A stretch of 8,010 nt of DNA from Alphaproteobacteria bacterium (GTDB lineage Bacteria; Pseudomonadota; Alphaproteobacteria; Elsterales; Elsteraceae): contig JAAFHH010000121.1 of NCBI GenBank assembly GCA_013297545.1, forward strand, positions 1 through 8,010, written 5' to 3'. Positions 1 through 5,872 of this stretch are shown here, in pieces. A program made the position numbers and the translations under genes. The notes beneath the pieces are model-generated. The model searched no databases and had not been told where the DNA came from. It was given only the letters and a program-made list of their open reading frames with translations. Position 1 is the stretch's first letter. Each line of letters starts with the position of its first letter.

Positions 1-1011
1 GCCAAACATTGGGGCCGCCCGACCGAACACCACTGCATCCATGATCGCCTTATAGGGGATCGCGTACGCGACCGCTTGGCGCAGCTTGACGTTGTTGAAC
101 GGCGGGTTCGCCGCGTTGAGGCCGATGTACTGCAGCGCGTTCTCGACCGGTGTGCCGACGATGGTCAGCCGGTTGTTGCCCTGCAACTCGTTGAAATCCT
201 TGTTCGGCAGATCGAAGGAGATGTCGGCATCGCCGCGCTCCAACAGGGCTCGGCGGTTGCCGGCCTGGGGAATGGTGCGCCAGATCACCCGCTGCAGGGC
301 CGGCTTCGGCCCGCTCGCCCAATCCTCGTTGCGCTGGAACACCAACTCCGTGCCCGGGACCCAGCGTTCGACCCGAAACGCGCCAGAACCCGCGACATTG
401 CTCTTCAACCACTCGAGCGCCCACGGGTCTTGCGCGGTGGCATGGCGTTGCGCCAAGCCGCTGTTGATCACCACCGGCACTGGCACCGCGAGGTCCGGCA
501 TGGTCAGCTTGTCGGAGCGCAGGAAATCGATGCGCAGCGTGTGGTCGTCGACGACAACGAACTGCTCGGGCTTCTCCAACGAGCCCGCGCGCATCTGGAA
601 CGTCGGGAAGCCACCCACCGTGACCGCGCGGTCGAACGACCATTTCACGTCCTTCGCGGTAACCGGCGTGCCATCGTGGAACTTCGCGTTCCGGCGCAGC
701 TTGAAGGTAACGGAGTTGGCACCGAGGTCCCAGCTCTCGGCCAATTCCGGCTGCAGCTTTTCAAAATCGTAGTGGTCGTTGCCGTTCGGGTCTTTCTTGA
801 CGCCGAAGCTCAAGAGCCGGTCATAGACGTTCCACGACGCCTCATACCCCGGCCGGTTGGTGCCGACGCCGTGGATGTCGAGATTGTTCGGCCCGTTTTC
901 CGAAATCGCCAGCAGCGTGTCGCGCCTCGCTTGGCCGAGAGCGGGGTTCCAGGGCTGCGCTGCAATCGCAGCACCAGCAGTGGAGGCTTTGAGGAAATCA
1001 CGGCGTTTCAT
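1..1011 (-). CDS. ABC transporter substrate-binding protein, family 5 (peptide/nickel type), 3' end outside window
   Basis: Periplasmic solute receptor of a peptide/nickel/opine-type ABC importer (SBP_bac_5). The frame is open from ATG at 1011 down to base 1, giving 337 residues; family members are usually about 500-540, so roughly the last third is missing. Residues 1-18 carry a twin-arginine export signal (KRRDFLK at 2-8, then a short Ala-rich stretch), with likely cleavage near residues 26-28. Family hallmarks are visible: a DRLL segment near 64-67, FHDGTPVTAKDVKWSFDR at 111-128, GSGAFRVERW at 208-217, and NPPFNNVKLRQAVAYAI at 302-318. The start is supported by GAGGT (positions 1023-1019) seven bases before ATG and by the Tat motif directly after it. 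It is divergent from the LysR gene and preceded by a sigma-54 promoter. The ligand cannot be read from sequence; permease and ATPase genes would be expected beyond base 1. Family assignment is firm, substrate unknown. Confidence 0.93.
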   Translation of the reverse strand, partial: MKRRDFLKASTAGAAIAAQPWNPALGQARRDTLLAISENGPNNLDIHGVGTNRPGYEASWNVYDRLLSFGVKKDPNGNDHYDFEKLQPELAESWDLGANSVTFKLRRNAKFHDGTPVTAKDVKWSFDRAVTVGGFPTFQMRAGSLEKPEQFVVVDDHTLRIDFLRSDKLTMPDLAVPVPVVINSGLAQRHATAQDPWALEWLKSNVAGSGAFRVERWVPGTELVFQRNEDWASGPKPALQRVIWRTIPQAGNRRALLERGDADISFDLPNKDFNELQGNNRLTIVGTPVENALQYIGLNAANPPFNNVKLRQAVAYAIPYKAIMDAVVFGRAAPMFG

Positions 1012-1043
1012 GGCGCTTACCTCGAGGAAGACTGCGGAAGATC

Positions 1044-1056
1044 GCTGCACTGCAGC
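1044..1056. promoter_or_regulatory. Inverted repeat in the divergent region, candidate LysR operator
   Basis: GCTGCACTGCAGC is a 13-bp dyad with perfect 6-bp arms around base 1050. It contains or overlaps T-N11-A spacings (T1042/A1054 and T1046/A1058), the loose signature of LysR-type regulator sites. It lies 24 bp before the LysR start and between the -12 element and the predicted transcription start of the opposite gene, so a bound regulator could repress that promoter and control its own gene. Short dyads are common in GC-rich DNA, so this is only a candidate. Confidence 0.3.
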
Positions 1057-1069
1057 AAGCAACGTGCCA
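1054..1069 (-). promoter_or_regulatory. Sigma-54 (-24/-12) promoter of the family-5 substrate-binding protein gene
   Basis: Read on the minus strand the bases are TGGCACG-TTGC-TTGCT, a complete match to the sigma-54 consensus TGGCACG-N4-TTGCW, with the invariant GG and GC exactly 10 bp apart. Transcription would start near 1043, giving a leader of about 32 nt that includes the GAGGT ribosome binding site before ATG 1011. Geometry and orientation both fit. Sigma-54 promoters need an enhancer-binding activator; a candidate upstream site is listed at 1133-1151. Confidence 0.75.
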
Positions 1070-1079
1070 TATCGATCCC

Positions 1080-1988
1080 ATGGATGTGCAGCGCCTGGAG
1101 CATCGAGGGTTAGCCGTGGTCGCCGCGATCGCGCGCACCGGCAGTGTGCGCCAGGCGGCAGCAGCCCTTGGCCTCGCGCCGTCGGCCGTCACCACGGCAC
1201 TGGCCGACCTAGAAGACCTGCTGGGGCAGGCGCTGTTTGAGCGCAGCCCCCAGGGTATGCGACCAACCGCCGCAGGCGAGCGGGCCATTGCCCATGCCCG
1301 CGGTCAGCGCCAGGCGCTGGAGCGCCTCATCTCGGAACTTGAGGATCTGCAAGGGTTGCGGCGCGGTCACGTCGCTGTCGCCGCCATCGAGGCGATGGCC
1401 GATGGCTTCCTGCCCGATGCGATCGCGGCGTACCGCGCGCGCCACCCTGGCGTTGGATTTTCGGTTGAGATCTTGCCCGCGGAGGAGGTTGCCCGCGCTG
1501 TCGCGGACGATACGGCGGAAGTTGGATTGGCGTTCAACCCGCCACCGCGCGCCGACATCCACATCGTGGCGCAGCGCGACGAGCCCTTGTGTGCGTTGGT
1601 CGCCCCGAGCCACCCGTTGGCCGCCGAGGCGAGCGTGCGGCTGCGCCAGTGCCTGCGCTATCCGCTGGCGTTGCCGGACCGGCGCTCTGGCGTGCGGCCG
1701 TTGCTAGAAGCCTATGTCGCCGGCGGCTCAGAGCCCCTCGTGCCAGCGCTCGAATCCTCAAGTTTCGCCGTGCTGATCGCCTATGCGCGCAGCGGCCAGG
1801 CGGTCGCGTTCCAGATCGGCCCAGGCGTCGCCCGCGCGGTCGCAGACGGGGCGCTGGTTGCGATCCCGCTCGCCGATCCACCGCTGTTTCGCGGCCGGCT
1901 GGCAGTGTTGACCCGCCGGCAGCGCAACATCTCGGTCGCTGCCGCCGAGTTTGCCGCGTTGCTCGGCGACCGGCTGCTCACGGGTTAG
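1080..1988 (+). CDS. LysR-family transcriptional regulator
   Basis: Cytoplasmic DNA-binding regulator of 302 residues, a normal length for the family. The N-terminal winged helix-turn-helix spans about residues 6-65, with the recognition region around SVRQAAAALGLAPSAVTTAL (22-41) and the usual LGQALFER and RPTAAG elements (48-55, 61-66). A linker helix follows to about 95, then the periplasmic-binding-like effector domain from about residue 97 to the end. ATG 1080 is chosen because the HTH begins at the usual distance from it; no good Shine-Dalgarno precedes it, and the upstream bases overlap the sigma-54 promoter of the divergent gene. LysR proteins typically control an adjacent divergent gene and themselves, so the family-5 receptor gene is the first candidate target and the downstream allophanate hydrolase the second. 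Its co-inducer cannot be inferred. Confidence 0.93.
   Translation: MDVQRLEHRGLAVVAAIARTGSVRQAAAALGLAPSAVTTALADLEDLLGQALFERSPQGMRPTAAGERAIAHARGQRQALERLISELEDLQGLRRGHVAVAAIEAMADGFLPDAIAAYRARHPGVGFSVEILPAEEVARAVADDTAEVGLAFNPPPRADIHIVAQRDEPLCALVAPSHPLAAEASVRLRQCLRYPLALPDRRSGVRPLLEAYVAGGSEPLVPALESSSFAVLIAYARSGQAVAFQIGPGVARAVADGALVAIPLADPPLFRGRLAVLTRRQRNISVAAAEFAALLGDRLLTG
1133..1151. promoter_or_regulatory. Candidate NtrC-type enhancer site inside the LysR coding region
   Basis: GCGCAC and GTGCGC form a perfect dyad separated by 7 bp, so the core reads GCAC-N7-GTGC, the half-site spacing of the NtrC consensus TGCACC-N5-GGTGCA. Its centre (1142) is about 99 bp upstream of the predicted start (near 1043) of the minus-strand sigma-54 promoter, a usual enhancer distance. 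It lies in codons for the LysR HTH, where GC-rich dyads can occur by chance, and only one copy is seen, so confidence is limited. Confidence 0.35.
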
Positions 1989-2001
1989 GCGTTCGAGAAT
2001 T

Positions 2002-2018
2002 CAGAACACCGGGTTCTG
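2002..2018 (+). other. Short hairpin after the LysR gene
   Basis: CAGAAC and GTTCTG are perfect 6-bp complementary arms around a 5-nt loop, starting 13 bp after the LysR stop codon. No run of T follows, so it is not a convincing intrinsic terminator. It could be a weak transcript-end structure or a binding dyad about 45 bp upstream of the candidate promoter of the next gene. Confidence 0.3.
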
Positions 2019-2054
2019 GTGGCGACGCGCCAACAGAACTGCGCGATCACAGTG

Positions 2055-2070
2055 TGGCAGGCATCTTGAA
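2055..2070 (+). promoter_or_regulatory. Sigma-54-like promoter before allophanate hydrolase (imperfect)
   Basis: TGGCAGG-CATC-TTGAA matches 10 of the 12 specified bases of TGGCACG-N4-TTGCW. The -24 GG is intact, but the normally invariant GC of the -12 element reads GA. Transcription would begin near 2081, leaving a 25-nt leader that contains the AGGA ribosome binding site. Position and strand fit a promoter for the allophanate hydrolase gene. TTGAAA (2066-2071) could instead be a sigma-70 -35 box, but no good -10 follows. Confidence 0.35.
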
Positions 2071-2105
2071 ACAGCGCCTGTATCGTCTCTCATCAGGAAC
2101 CCGCC

Positions 2106-3884
2106 ATGCGCCCAGCCGATCTCCAGTTCGCCGCCCTTGCTGCCGCCTATGACGCGGGGCTCGACCCGATGGAGCTGACGCGCTCCCTGTTGGATGCGAT
2201 TGCCGAGGGGGACCCGACATTCATCCTGGTCACCCGCACGCGGGCACTCGCCCAAGCGACTGCCCTCGACCCTGCGCGCCGGGCCGAGCAGCCGCTGTGG
2301 GGCGTGCCCTTCACGGTGAAGGACAACATCGATGTCGCCGGCCTGCCGACCACGGCCGGCTGTCCGGGCTTTGCGTATACCCCCGCCGCTTCCGCCACCG
2401 TGGTCGCGCGCCTGGAAGCCGCTGGCGCGATCCTGATCGGCAAGACCAACCTCGACCAATTCGCCACGGGCCTGGTCGGCACCCGCTCGCCCTATGGGAC
2501 GCCAGTCAACCCGCTGCTGGCCGACCGGGTGCCAGGTGGGTCGTCGTCAGGATCGGCAGTCGCCGTGTCCCGCGGCCTGGTCGCCTTCTCGCTTGGCACC
2601 GATACCGCGGGCTCGGGCCGGATCCCGGCCGGGTTTTGCAACATCGTCGGCCTCAAGCCAACGCGCGGCGTGATCCCGACCACCGGCGTGGTGCCAGCCT
2701 GCCGCAGCATCGATTGCGTCAGCGTGTTCGCCGGCAGCGTGGCTGACGCCTACGTGGTTCTGACGGTTGTCGCCGGCCCCGATGGCATCGACGGCTTTGC
2801 GCGCCGGGATGGTGCTGCCGTCGCGGTGCCGGTGCGCTGTCAACCGCCTCACCTCCGCATCGGCGTGCCGCGCGCGACCGATCTCTTGGCGGACGCCGAC
2901 TGGCACGCGGGCTTTCGCGCGGCGACCGAGGCGCTCGAAGCCGCCGGCCACCGGCTCGTGCCGATCGACGTGACGCCGCTGCTGGCGGCGGCCGAGCTGC
3001 TCTACACCGGCCCCTGGGTTGCCGAGCGCACCGCGGCGGTTGGAGCCGCGGTCTCCAGCGGCATCGCGGGGCTCGACCCGGTCGTGACGGCAATCATCCG
3101 CAGCGGCGAGCGCTTCAGCGCCGTTGATGCCCACCAGGGCCGCTACCAGTTGGCAGGGCTCTCGCTCGCCGCTCAAGCGCTCTGGCAGCAGATCGACTGC
3201 TTAGTGGTGCCAACCGCCCCCCACCATCCAACCCTGGCAGCGATCGCGGCCGATCCCGTCGGCGCCAACGCAGCACTTGGCCGCTACACCAACTTCGTCA
3301 ACCTGCTCGATATGGCGGCGCTGGCGATCCCAGGGCCGAAGGTGGATGGGCGACCGACCGGTGTCACCGTGATCGGTGCGGCACTCAGCGATCCGCTGCT
3401 GGCGGCGGTTGGCCAGGTGCTGCACCACGCTCTGGCGCACGATGTCGGGGCGACCGGCTACCCCCTGGTCCCGTTTGGCGATCGTGTGCCGCGCCCAAGC
3501 CCTGGGCGCATTCCAATCGCCGTGGTGGGCGCACACTTGTCTGGTCTGCCGCTGAACCCGCAGCTGACCCACGTCGGTGGGCGCCTCTTGTGGGTCGGCA
3601 CGACCGCACCGTGCTACCGGCTCTACGCACTCGACGGGTTCCAGCCACCGCGGCCAGGCATGGTGCGGGTGGCGGACGGCGGGGCCGCGATCGCGCTCGA
3701 GGTGTGGGACCTGCCGGCCGCCGCTTTCGGTGAGTTTGTCGCGGCGATCCCCGCTCCCCTCGGCATCGGCAAGGTCACCTTGTCCGATGGCACCGAGGTG
3801 CCCGGATTCCTGTGCGAGCCAACAGCCCTGGCAGGGGGGCGGGACATCACTCACTTCGGTGGCTGGCGGGCAGCGAACGCTTAG
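2106..3884 (+). CDS. atzF: Allophanate hydrolase
   Basis: Cytoplasmic enzyme hydrolysing allophanate to ammonia and CO2, the last step in urea (urea amidolyase route), biuret/cyanuric acid and guanidine breakdown. At 592 residues it has the full length of stand-alone enzymes such as AtzF. The amidase-signature domain (about 20-450) keeps the Ser-cisSer-Lys triad: Lys72 in VKDN, Ser146 in GGSSSGS and Ser170 in GTDTAGSGRIPAG. LLYTGPWVAER (298-308) carries Tyr300 and Arg308, matching residues known to hold the substrate carboxylate. The C-terminal domain (about 470-590) begins IAVVGAHLSGLPLN and ends DITHFGGWRA, typical of true allophanate hydrolases and absent from ordinary amidases. ATG 2106 follows AGGA with 7-nt spacing. 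No urea carboxylase domain is fused or adjacent, so the allophanate must come from another enzyme. It precedes a transporter operon on the same strand. Confidence 0.95.
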   Translation: MRPADLQFAALAAAYDAGLDPMELTRSLLDAIAEGDPTFILVTRTRALAQATALDPARRAEQPLWGVPFTVKDNIDVAGLPTTAGCPGFAYTPAASATVVARLEAAGAILIGKTNLDQFATGLVGTRSPYGTPVNPLLADRVPGGSSSGSAVAVSRGLVAFSLGTDTAGSGRIPAGFCNIVGLKPTRGVIPTTGVVPACRSIDCVSVFAGSVADAYVVLTVVAGPDGIDGFARRDGAAVAVPVRCQPPHLRIGVPRATDLLADADWHAGFRAATEALEAAGHRLVPIDVTPLLAAAELLYTGPWVAERTAAVGAAVSSGIAGLDPVVTAIIRSGERFSAVDAHQGRYQLAGLSLAAQALWQQIDCLVVPTAPHHPTLAAIAADPVGANAALGRYTNFVNLLDMAALAIPGPKVDGRPTGVTVIGAALSDPLLAAVGQVLHHALAHDVGATGYPLVPFGDRVPRPSPGRIPIAVVGAHLSGLPLNPQLTHVGGRLLWVGTTAPCYRLYALDGFQPPRPGMVRVADGGAAIALEVWDLPAAAFGEFVAAIPAPLGIGKVTLSDGTEVPGFLCEPTALAGGRDITHFGGWRAANA

Positions 3885-3956
3885 CCCAGCAGCAGTTGCT
3901 CAATTCCTGGGCAGATGCAGCAGCGCGATATGGCGAAAACCGGGGCGGGCGTCGTG

Positions 3957-3972
3957 CGGCATGAGCGTTGCA
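3957..3972 (+). promoter_or_regulatory. Sigma-54 (-24/-12) promoter of the NMT1-type transporter operon
   Basis: CGGCATG-AGCG-TTGCA fits TGGCAYG-N4-TTGCW with only the first base off. The invariant GG (3958-3959) and GC (3970-3971) are 10 bp apart. Transcription would start near 3983, giving a 34-nt leader with the AAAGGA ribosome binding site ahead of ATG 4017. It implies that the transporter and oxidoreductase genes can be transcribed separately from allophanate hydrolase. The rest of the 132-bp gap (3885-4016) shows no riboswitch I recognise and no clear terminator. Confidence 0.62.
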
Positions 3973-4004
3973 GTCATCTGCAGCAACCGACCTTATCGCC
4001 GCTG

Positions 4005-4010
4005 AAAGGA
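4005..4010 (+). promoter_or_regulatory. Ribosome binding site that fixes the receptor start at 4017
   Basis: AAAGGA lies six bases before ATG 4017. An upstream in-frame ATG at 3915 would add 34 polar residues before the signal peptide and would begin upstream of the sigma-54 promoter, so 4017 is the start supported by the ribosome binding site, promoter and signal sequence together. Confidence 0.8.
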
Positions 4011-4016
4011 TCCCGA

Positions 4017-5039
4017 ATGAACCGAGCTTTGCGCGCGCCGCTGTTGGCATTGGCGCTGTCGACCACTGCCTTGCCCGCCCTCGCCCAAGCGCCGACCCCC
4101 GTGCGCTTCAGTTTGGATTGGGCGTTCCAAGGCCCACAAGCGCCGTTCTTGCTCGCGGTCGAGCGCGGCTATTTTGCCCAAGAAGGCATCAATGTCACCA
4201 TGGACCGGGGCTTTGGTTCTGGCGACGTGCCGCTGAAAATCCGCGCCGGCACCTACGACATCGGCTTTGCCGACATCAACCCAACGATCCGCTTGAAGGC
4301 GCAAGAACCGGGTGTTGATCTGATCGCGGTTGCGATCCTCTACGACGCCTCGCCGCTGGCCGTGATGACCCTACGGCGCCAGAACATCACCCGGCCGGCC
4401 GATCTTGTTGGCAAGACCTTGGCGGCACCGGAAGTCGACGCGGGCCGCCAGCTGTTCCCGGCATTTGCGCGTGCAACCGGCCTCGCGCTGGACAGTGTGC
4501 GCTGGATGACCGTCACGCCGCAGCTGCGCGAGACCATGCTGGTGCAGGGCCAGGCCAATGCGATCACCGGCTTTACCACCTCCGGCATTCTGTCGCTGCG
4601 CGCGGCCGGCGTGGCGGATGCTGACATGGTGACCATGCGCTACCAAGATTTCGGCGTGGCCCTGCTGTCCTCCTCGATCTTGACCACACGCGCTTGGGCG
4701 GAAGCCAATCCGCGGGCGGTCACCGGCACCCTGCGCGCGGTCATCAAGGGTCACCTCGATGCCATCGCGAACCCGGATGCCGCGATTGCAGCGCTTGTGC
4801 GCCGCGACCCGCTGGCCGATCCACGCATCGAAAAGGACCGCATGCTGATGTCGATCAACGAGCTGATGCTGACCCCGCACGTGCGCTCGACCGGCATCTC
4901 GGAAGTCGACACCACGCGCCTGCAAGCCGCGATCGACACTGTGCGCACCTCGTTCAACATCGAACGCCCGCTGCCCGCAGCCGATATCTACGATCCGAAG
5001 TTCCTGCCGCCGGTCGCCGAGCGGCGGATCCCGCGCTAA
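4017..5039 (+). CDS. ABC transporter substrate-binding protein, NMT1/SsuA/TauA type
   Basis: Periplasmic receptor of 340 residues for a nitrate/sulfonate/taurine/pyrimidine-type ABC importer. Residues 1-23 are a Sec signal peptide (basic MNRALR, Leu/Ala core, cleavage after ALA23). The mature part starts with the typical NMT1 fold sequence: VRFSLDWAFQGPQAPFLLAVERGYFAQEGINV (29-60), then GSGDVPLKIRAGTYDIGFADIN (67-88), where the ligand cleft usually lies, then ADLVGKTLAAPEVDAGRQLFPAF (128-150). DW near the N terminus and the GYFAQEGI element resemble receptors for aromatic or heterocyclic nitrogen compounds such as the THI5/ThiY pyrimidine-binding group, but this does not fix the ligand. It is first in an operon with its ATPase two bases downstream, under a probable sigma-54 promoter. 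No TPP riboswitch is visible upstream, which argues against a thiamine-precursor role. Confidence 0.92.
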   Translation: MNRALRAPLLALALSTTALPALAQAPTPVRFSLDWAFQGPQAPFLLAVERGYFAQEGINVTMDRGFGSGDVPLKIRAGTYDIGFADINPTIRLKAQEPGVDLIAVAILYDASPLAVMTLRRQNITRPADLVGKTLAAPEVDAGRQLFPAFARATGLALDSVRWMTVTPQLRETMLVQGQANAITGFTTSGILSLRAAGVADADMVTMRYQDFGVALLSSSILTTRAWAEANPRAVTGTLRAVIKGHLDAIANPDAAIAALVRRDPLADPRIEKDRMLMSINELMLTPHVRSTGISEVDTTRLQAAIDTVRTSFNIERPLPAADIYDPKFLPPVAERRIPR

Positions 5040-5041
5040 AC

Positions 5042-5872
5042 GTGACCCACCCGTTCGTTCATCTGCACAAGGTGGGATTGACCTATGCCGGCGCCGATAG
5101 TGGCGCCGGCACGGCCGCCTTGGAACAGTGCACGCTTGGCGTTGCCAAGGGCGAGTTCGTCGCCGTGGTTGGCCCATCGGGCTGCGGCAAATCCTCGCTG
5201 ATGAAGCTGGTGACCGGTCTGGTGCCGCCGTCCGAAGGCTCGATCGAAGTGGCGGGCCGGGAAGTTGACGGGCCACTCAAGATCGTCGGTATGGCGTTCC
5301 AGAACCCGACCCTGCTGCCGTGGCGCTCAACCTTGGCCAACGTCATGCTGCCGCTGGAGATCGTCGAGCCGCACCGCTCGCGCCTGCGGTCTGACAAGGC
5401 AGCCTATGTCGCGAAGGCGCAGAGGCTGTTGGCGACGGTTGGGCTCACCGGCTTTGATGACAAGCCACCCTATCAGCTCTCCGGCGGTATGCAGCAGCGC
5501 GCCTCGCTCTGCCGGTCGCTGATCCATGAACCCGAACTCTTGATGCTGGATGAGCCGTTCGGCGCGCTGGATGCGTTCACGCGTGAGGAACTGTGGGCGG
5601 TCCTGCAGGACGTCTGGTTGCAGCAGCGTTTCACCTGCATCCTGGTCACCCACGACTTGCGCGAAGCGGTGTTCTTGGCGGACCGGGTGCTGGTGATGTC
5701 GAACCGGCCGGGCCGCATCGTGTCGGATCACACCGTCCCCCTGCCCCGACCGCGCACGCTGGCCACCACGTTCGAGAAAGACTTCGTCGACATCACCCAG
5801 CGCCTGCGCGAAGAAATCAGTCTGGTGCGCCAGGGCAAAAGCCCGGTGCCGGTGCACGAGGTGGCGGCATGA
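5042..5872 (+). CDS. ABC transporter ATP-binding protein (nitrate/sulfonate/taurine family)
   Basis: Cytoplasmic ATPase subunit, 276 residues, that powers uptake with the neighbouring permease. All nucleotide-binding motifs are intact: Walker A GPSGCGKSS (44-52, Lys50), Q-loop Gln87 in MAFQNPTLLPW, signature LSGGMQQR (146-153), Walker B LLMLDEP (166-172, catalytic Glu171), D-loop GALD (174-177) and switch His204. The C-terminal tail after about 225 is short and lacks an added regulatory domain. The start is taken as GTG 5042, two bases after the receptor stop codon, since it gives the normal N-terminal strand (FVHLHKVGLTYAG). No strong Shine-Dalgarno precedes it, so translation is probably coupled to the upstream gene. 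An in-frame reading extending upstream to 4694 is only the shifted frame of the receptor gene. The stop codon overlaps the permease start by four bases. Confidence 0.93.
   Translation: MTHPFVHLHKVGLTYAGADSGAGTAALEQCTLGVAKGEFVAVVGPSGCGKSSLMKLVTGLVPPSEGSIEVAGREVDGPLKIVGMAFQNPTLLPWRSTLANVMLPLEIVEPHRSRLRSDKAAYVAKAQRLLATVGLTGFDDKPPYQLSGGMQQRASLCRSLIHEPELLMLDEPFGALDAFTREELWAVLQDVWLQQRFTCILVTHDLREAVFLADRVLVMSNRPGRIVSDHTVPLPRPRTLATTFEKDFVDITQRLREEISLVRQGKSPVPVHEVAA

Noticed and set aside
76..1113. Long plus-strand open frame (345 codons) opposite the family-5 receptor gene
   Set aside because: It is antisense to a clear protein family gene, its translation is Arg-rich without recognisable motifs, and it reads through the sigma-54 region and into the LysR gene in another frame; a GC-rich shadow.
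1989..2105. Guanidine-I (ykkC) riboswitch before allophanate hydrolase
   Set aside because: Such riboswitches precede many urea carboxylase/allophanate hydrolase/ABC loci, but I see none of the conserved ykkC blocks here or in 3885-4016. A covariance-model search would settle it.
3789..3802. GGCACC-GA-GGTGCC dyad upstream of the second sigma-54 promoter as an NtrC site
   Set aside because: The GCAC and GTGC half-sites are only 4 bp apart instead of 7, and the dyad lies in conserved coding sequence of the allophanate hydrolase C-terminal domain.
3885..3911. Hairpin CCCAG/CTGGG just after the allophanate hydrolase stop as a terminator
   Set aside because: Five-bp outer stem, a 17-nt interior with only a weak inner pairing, and no following T run.
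3978..3986. CTGCAGCAA shared with 1050-1058 as a common operator
   Set aside because: At 1050-1058 the match includes the -12 element of the minus-strand promoter, whereas at 3978-3986 it lies downstream of the plus-strand -12 element. The two contexts differ, and a 9-mer match is weak evidence.
3915..4016. 34-codon upstream extension of the NMT1-type receptor
   Set aside because: It would place a polar stretch before the signal peptide, has no ribosome binding site of its own, and overlaps the sigma-54 promoter; ATG 4017 has a good Shine-Dalgarno.
3885..4016. TPP riboswitch before the NMT1-type receptor
   Set aside because: The CUGAGA core and its partner helices are absent, so there is no support for a thiamine-precursor transporter.
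4371..5276. Minus-strand open frame of 301 codons across the receptor/ATPase junction
   Set aside because: It lies opposite two clearly identified genes and its translation is low-complexity Arg/Gly/His-rich; a codon-bias shadow.
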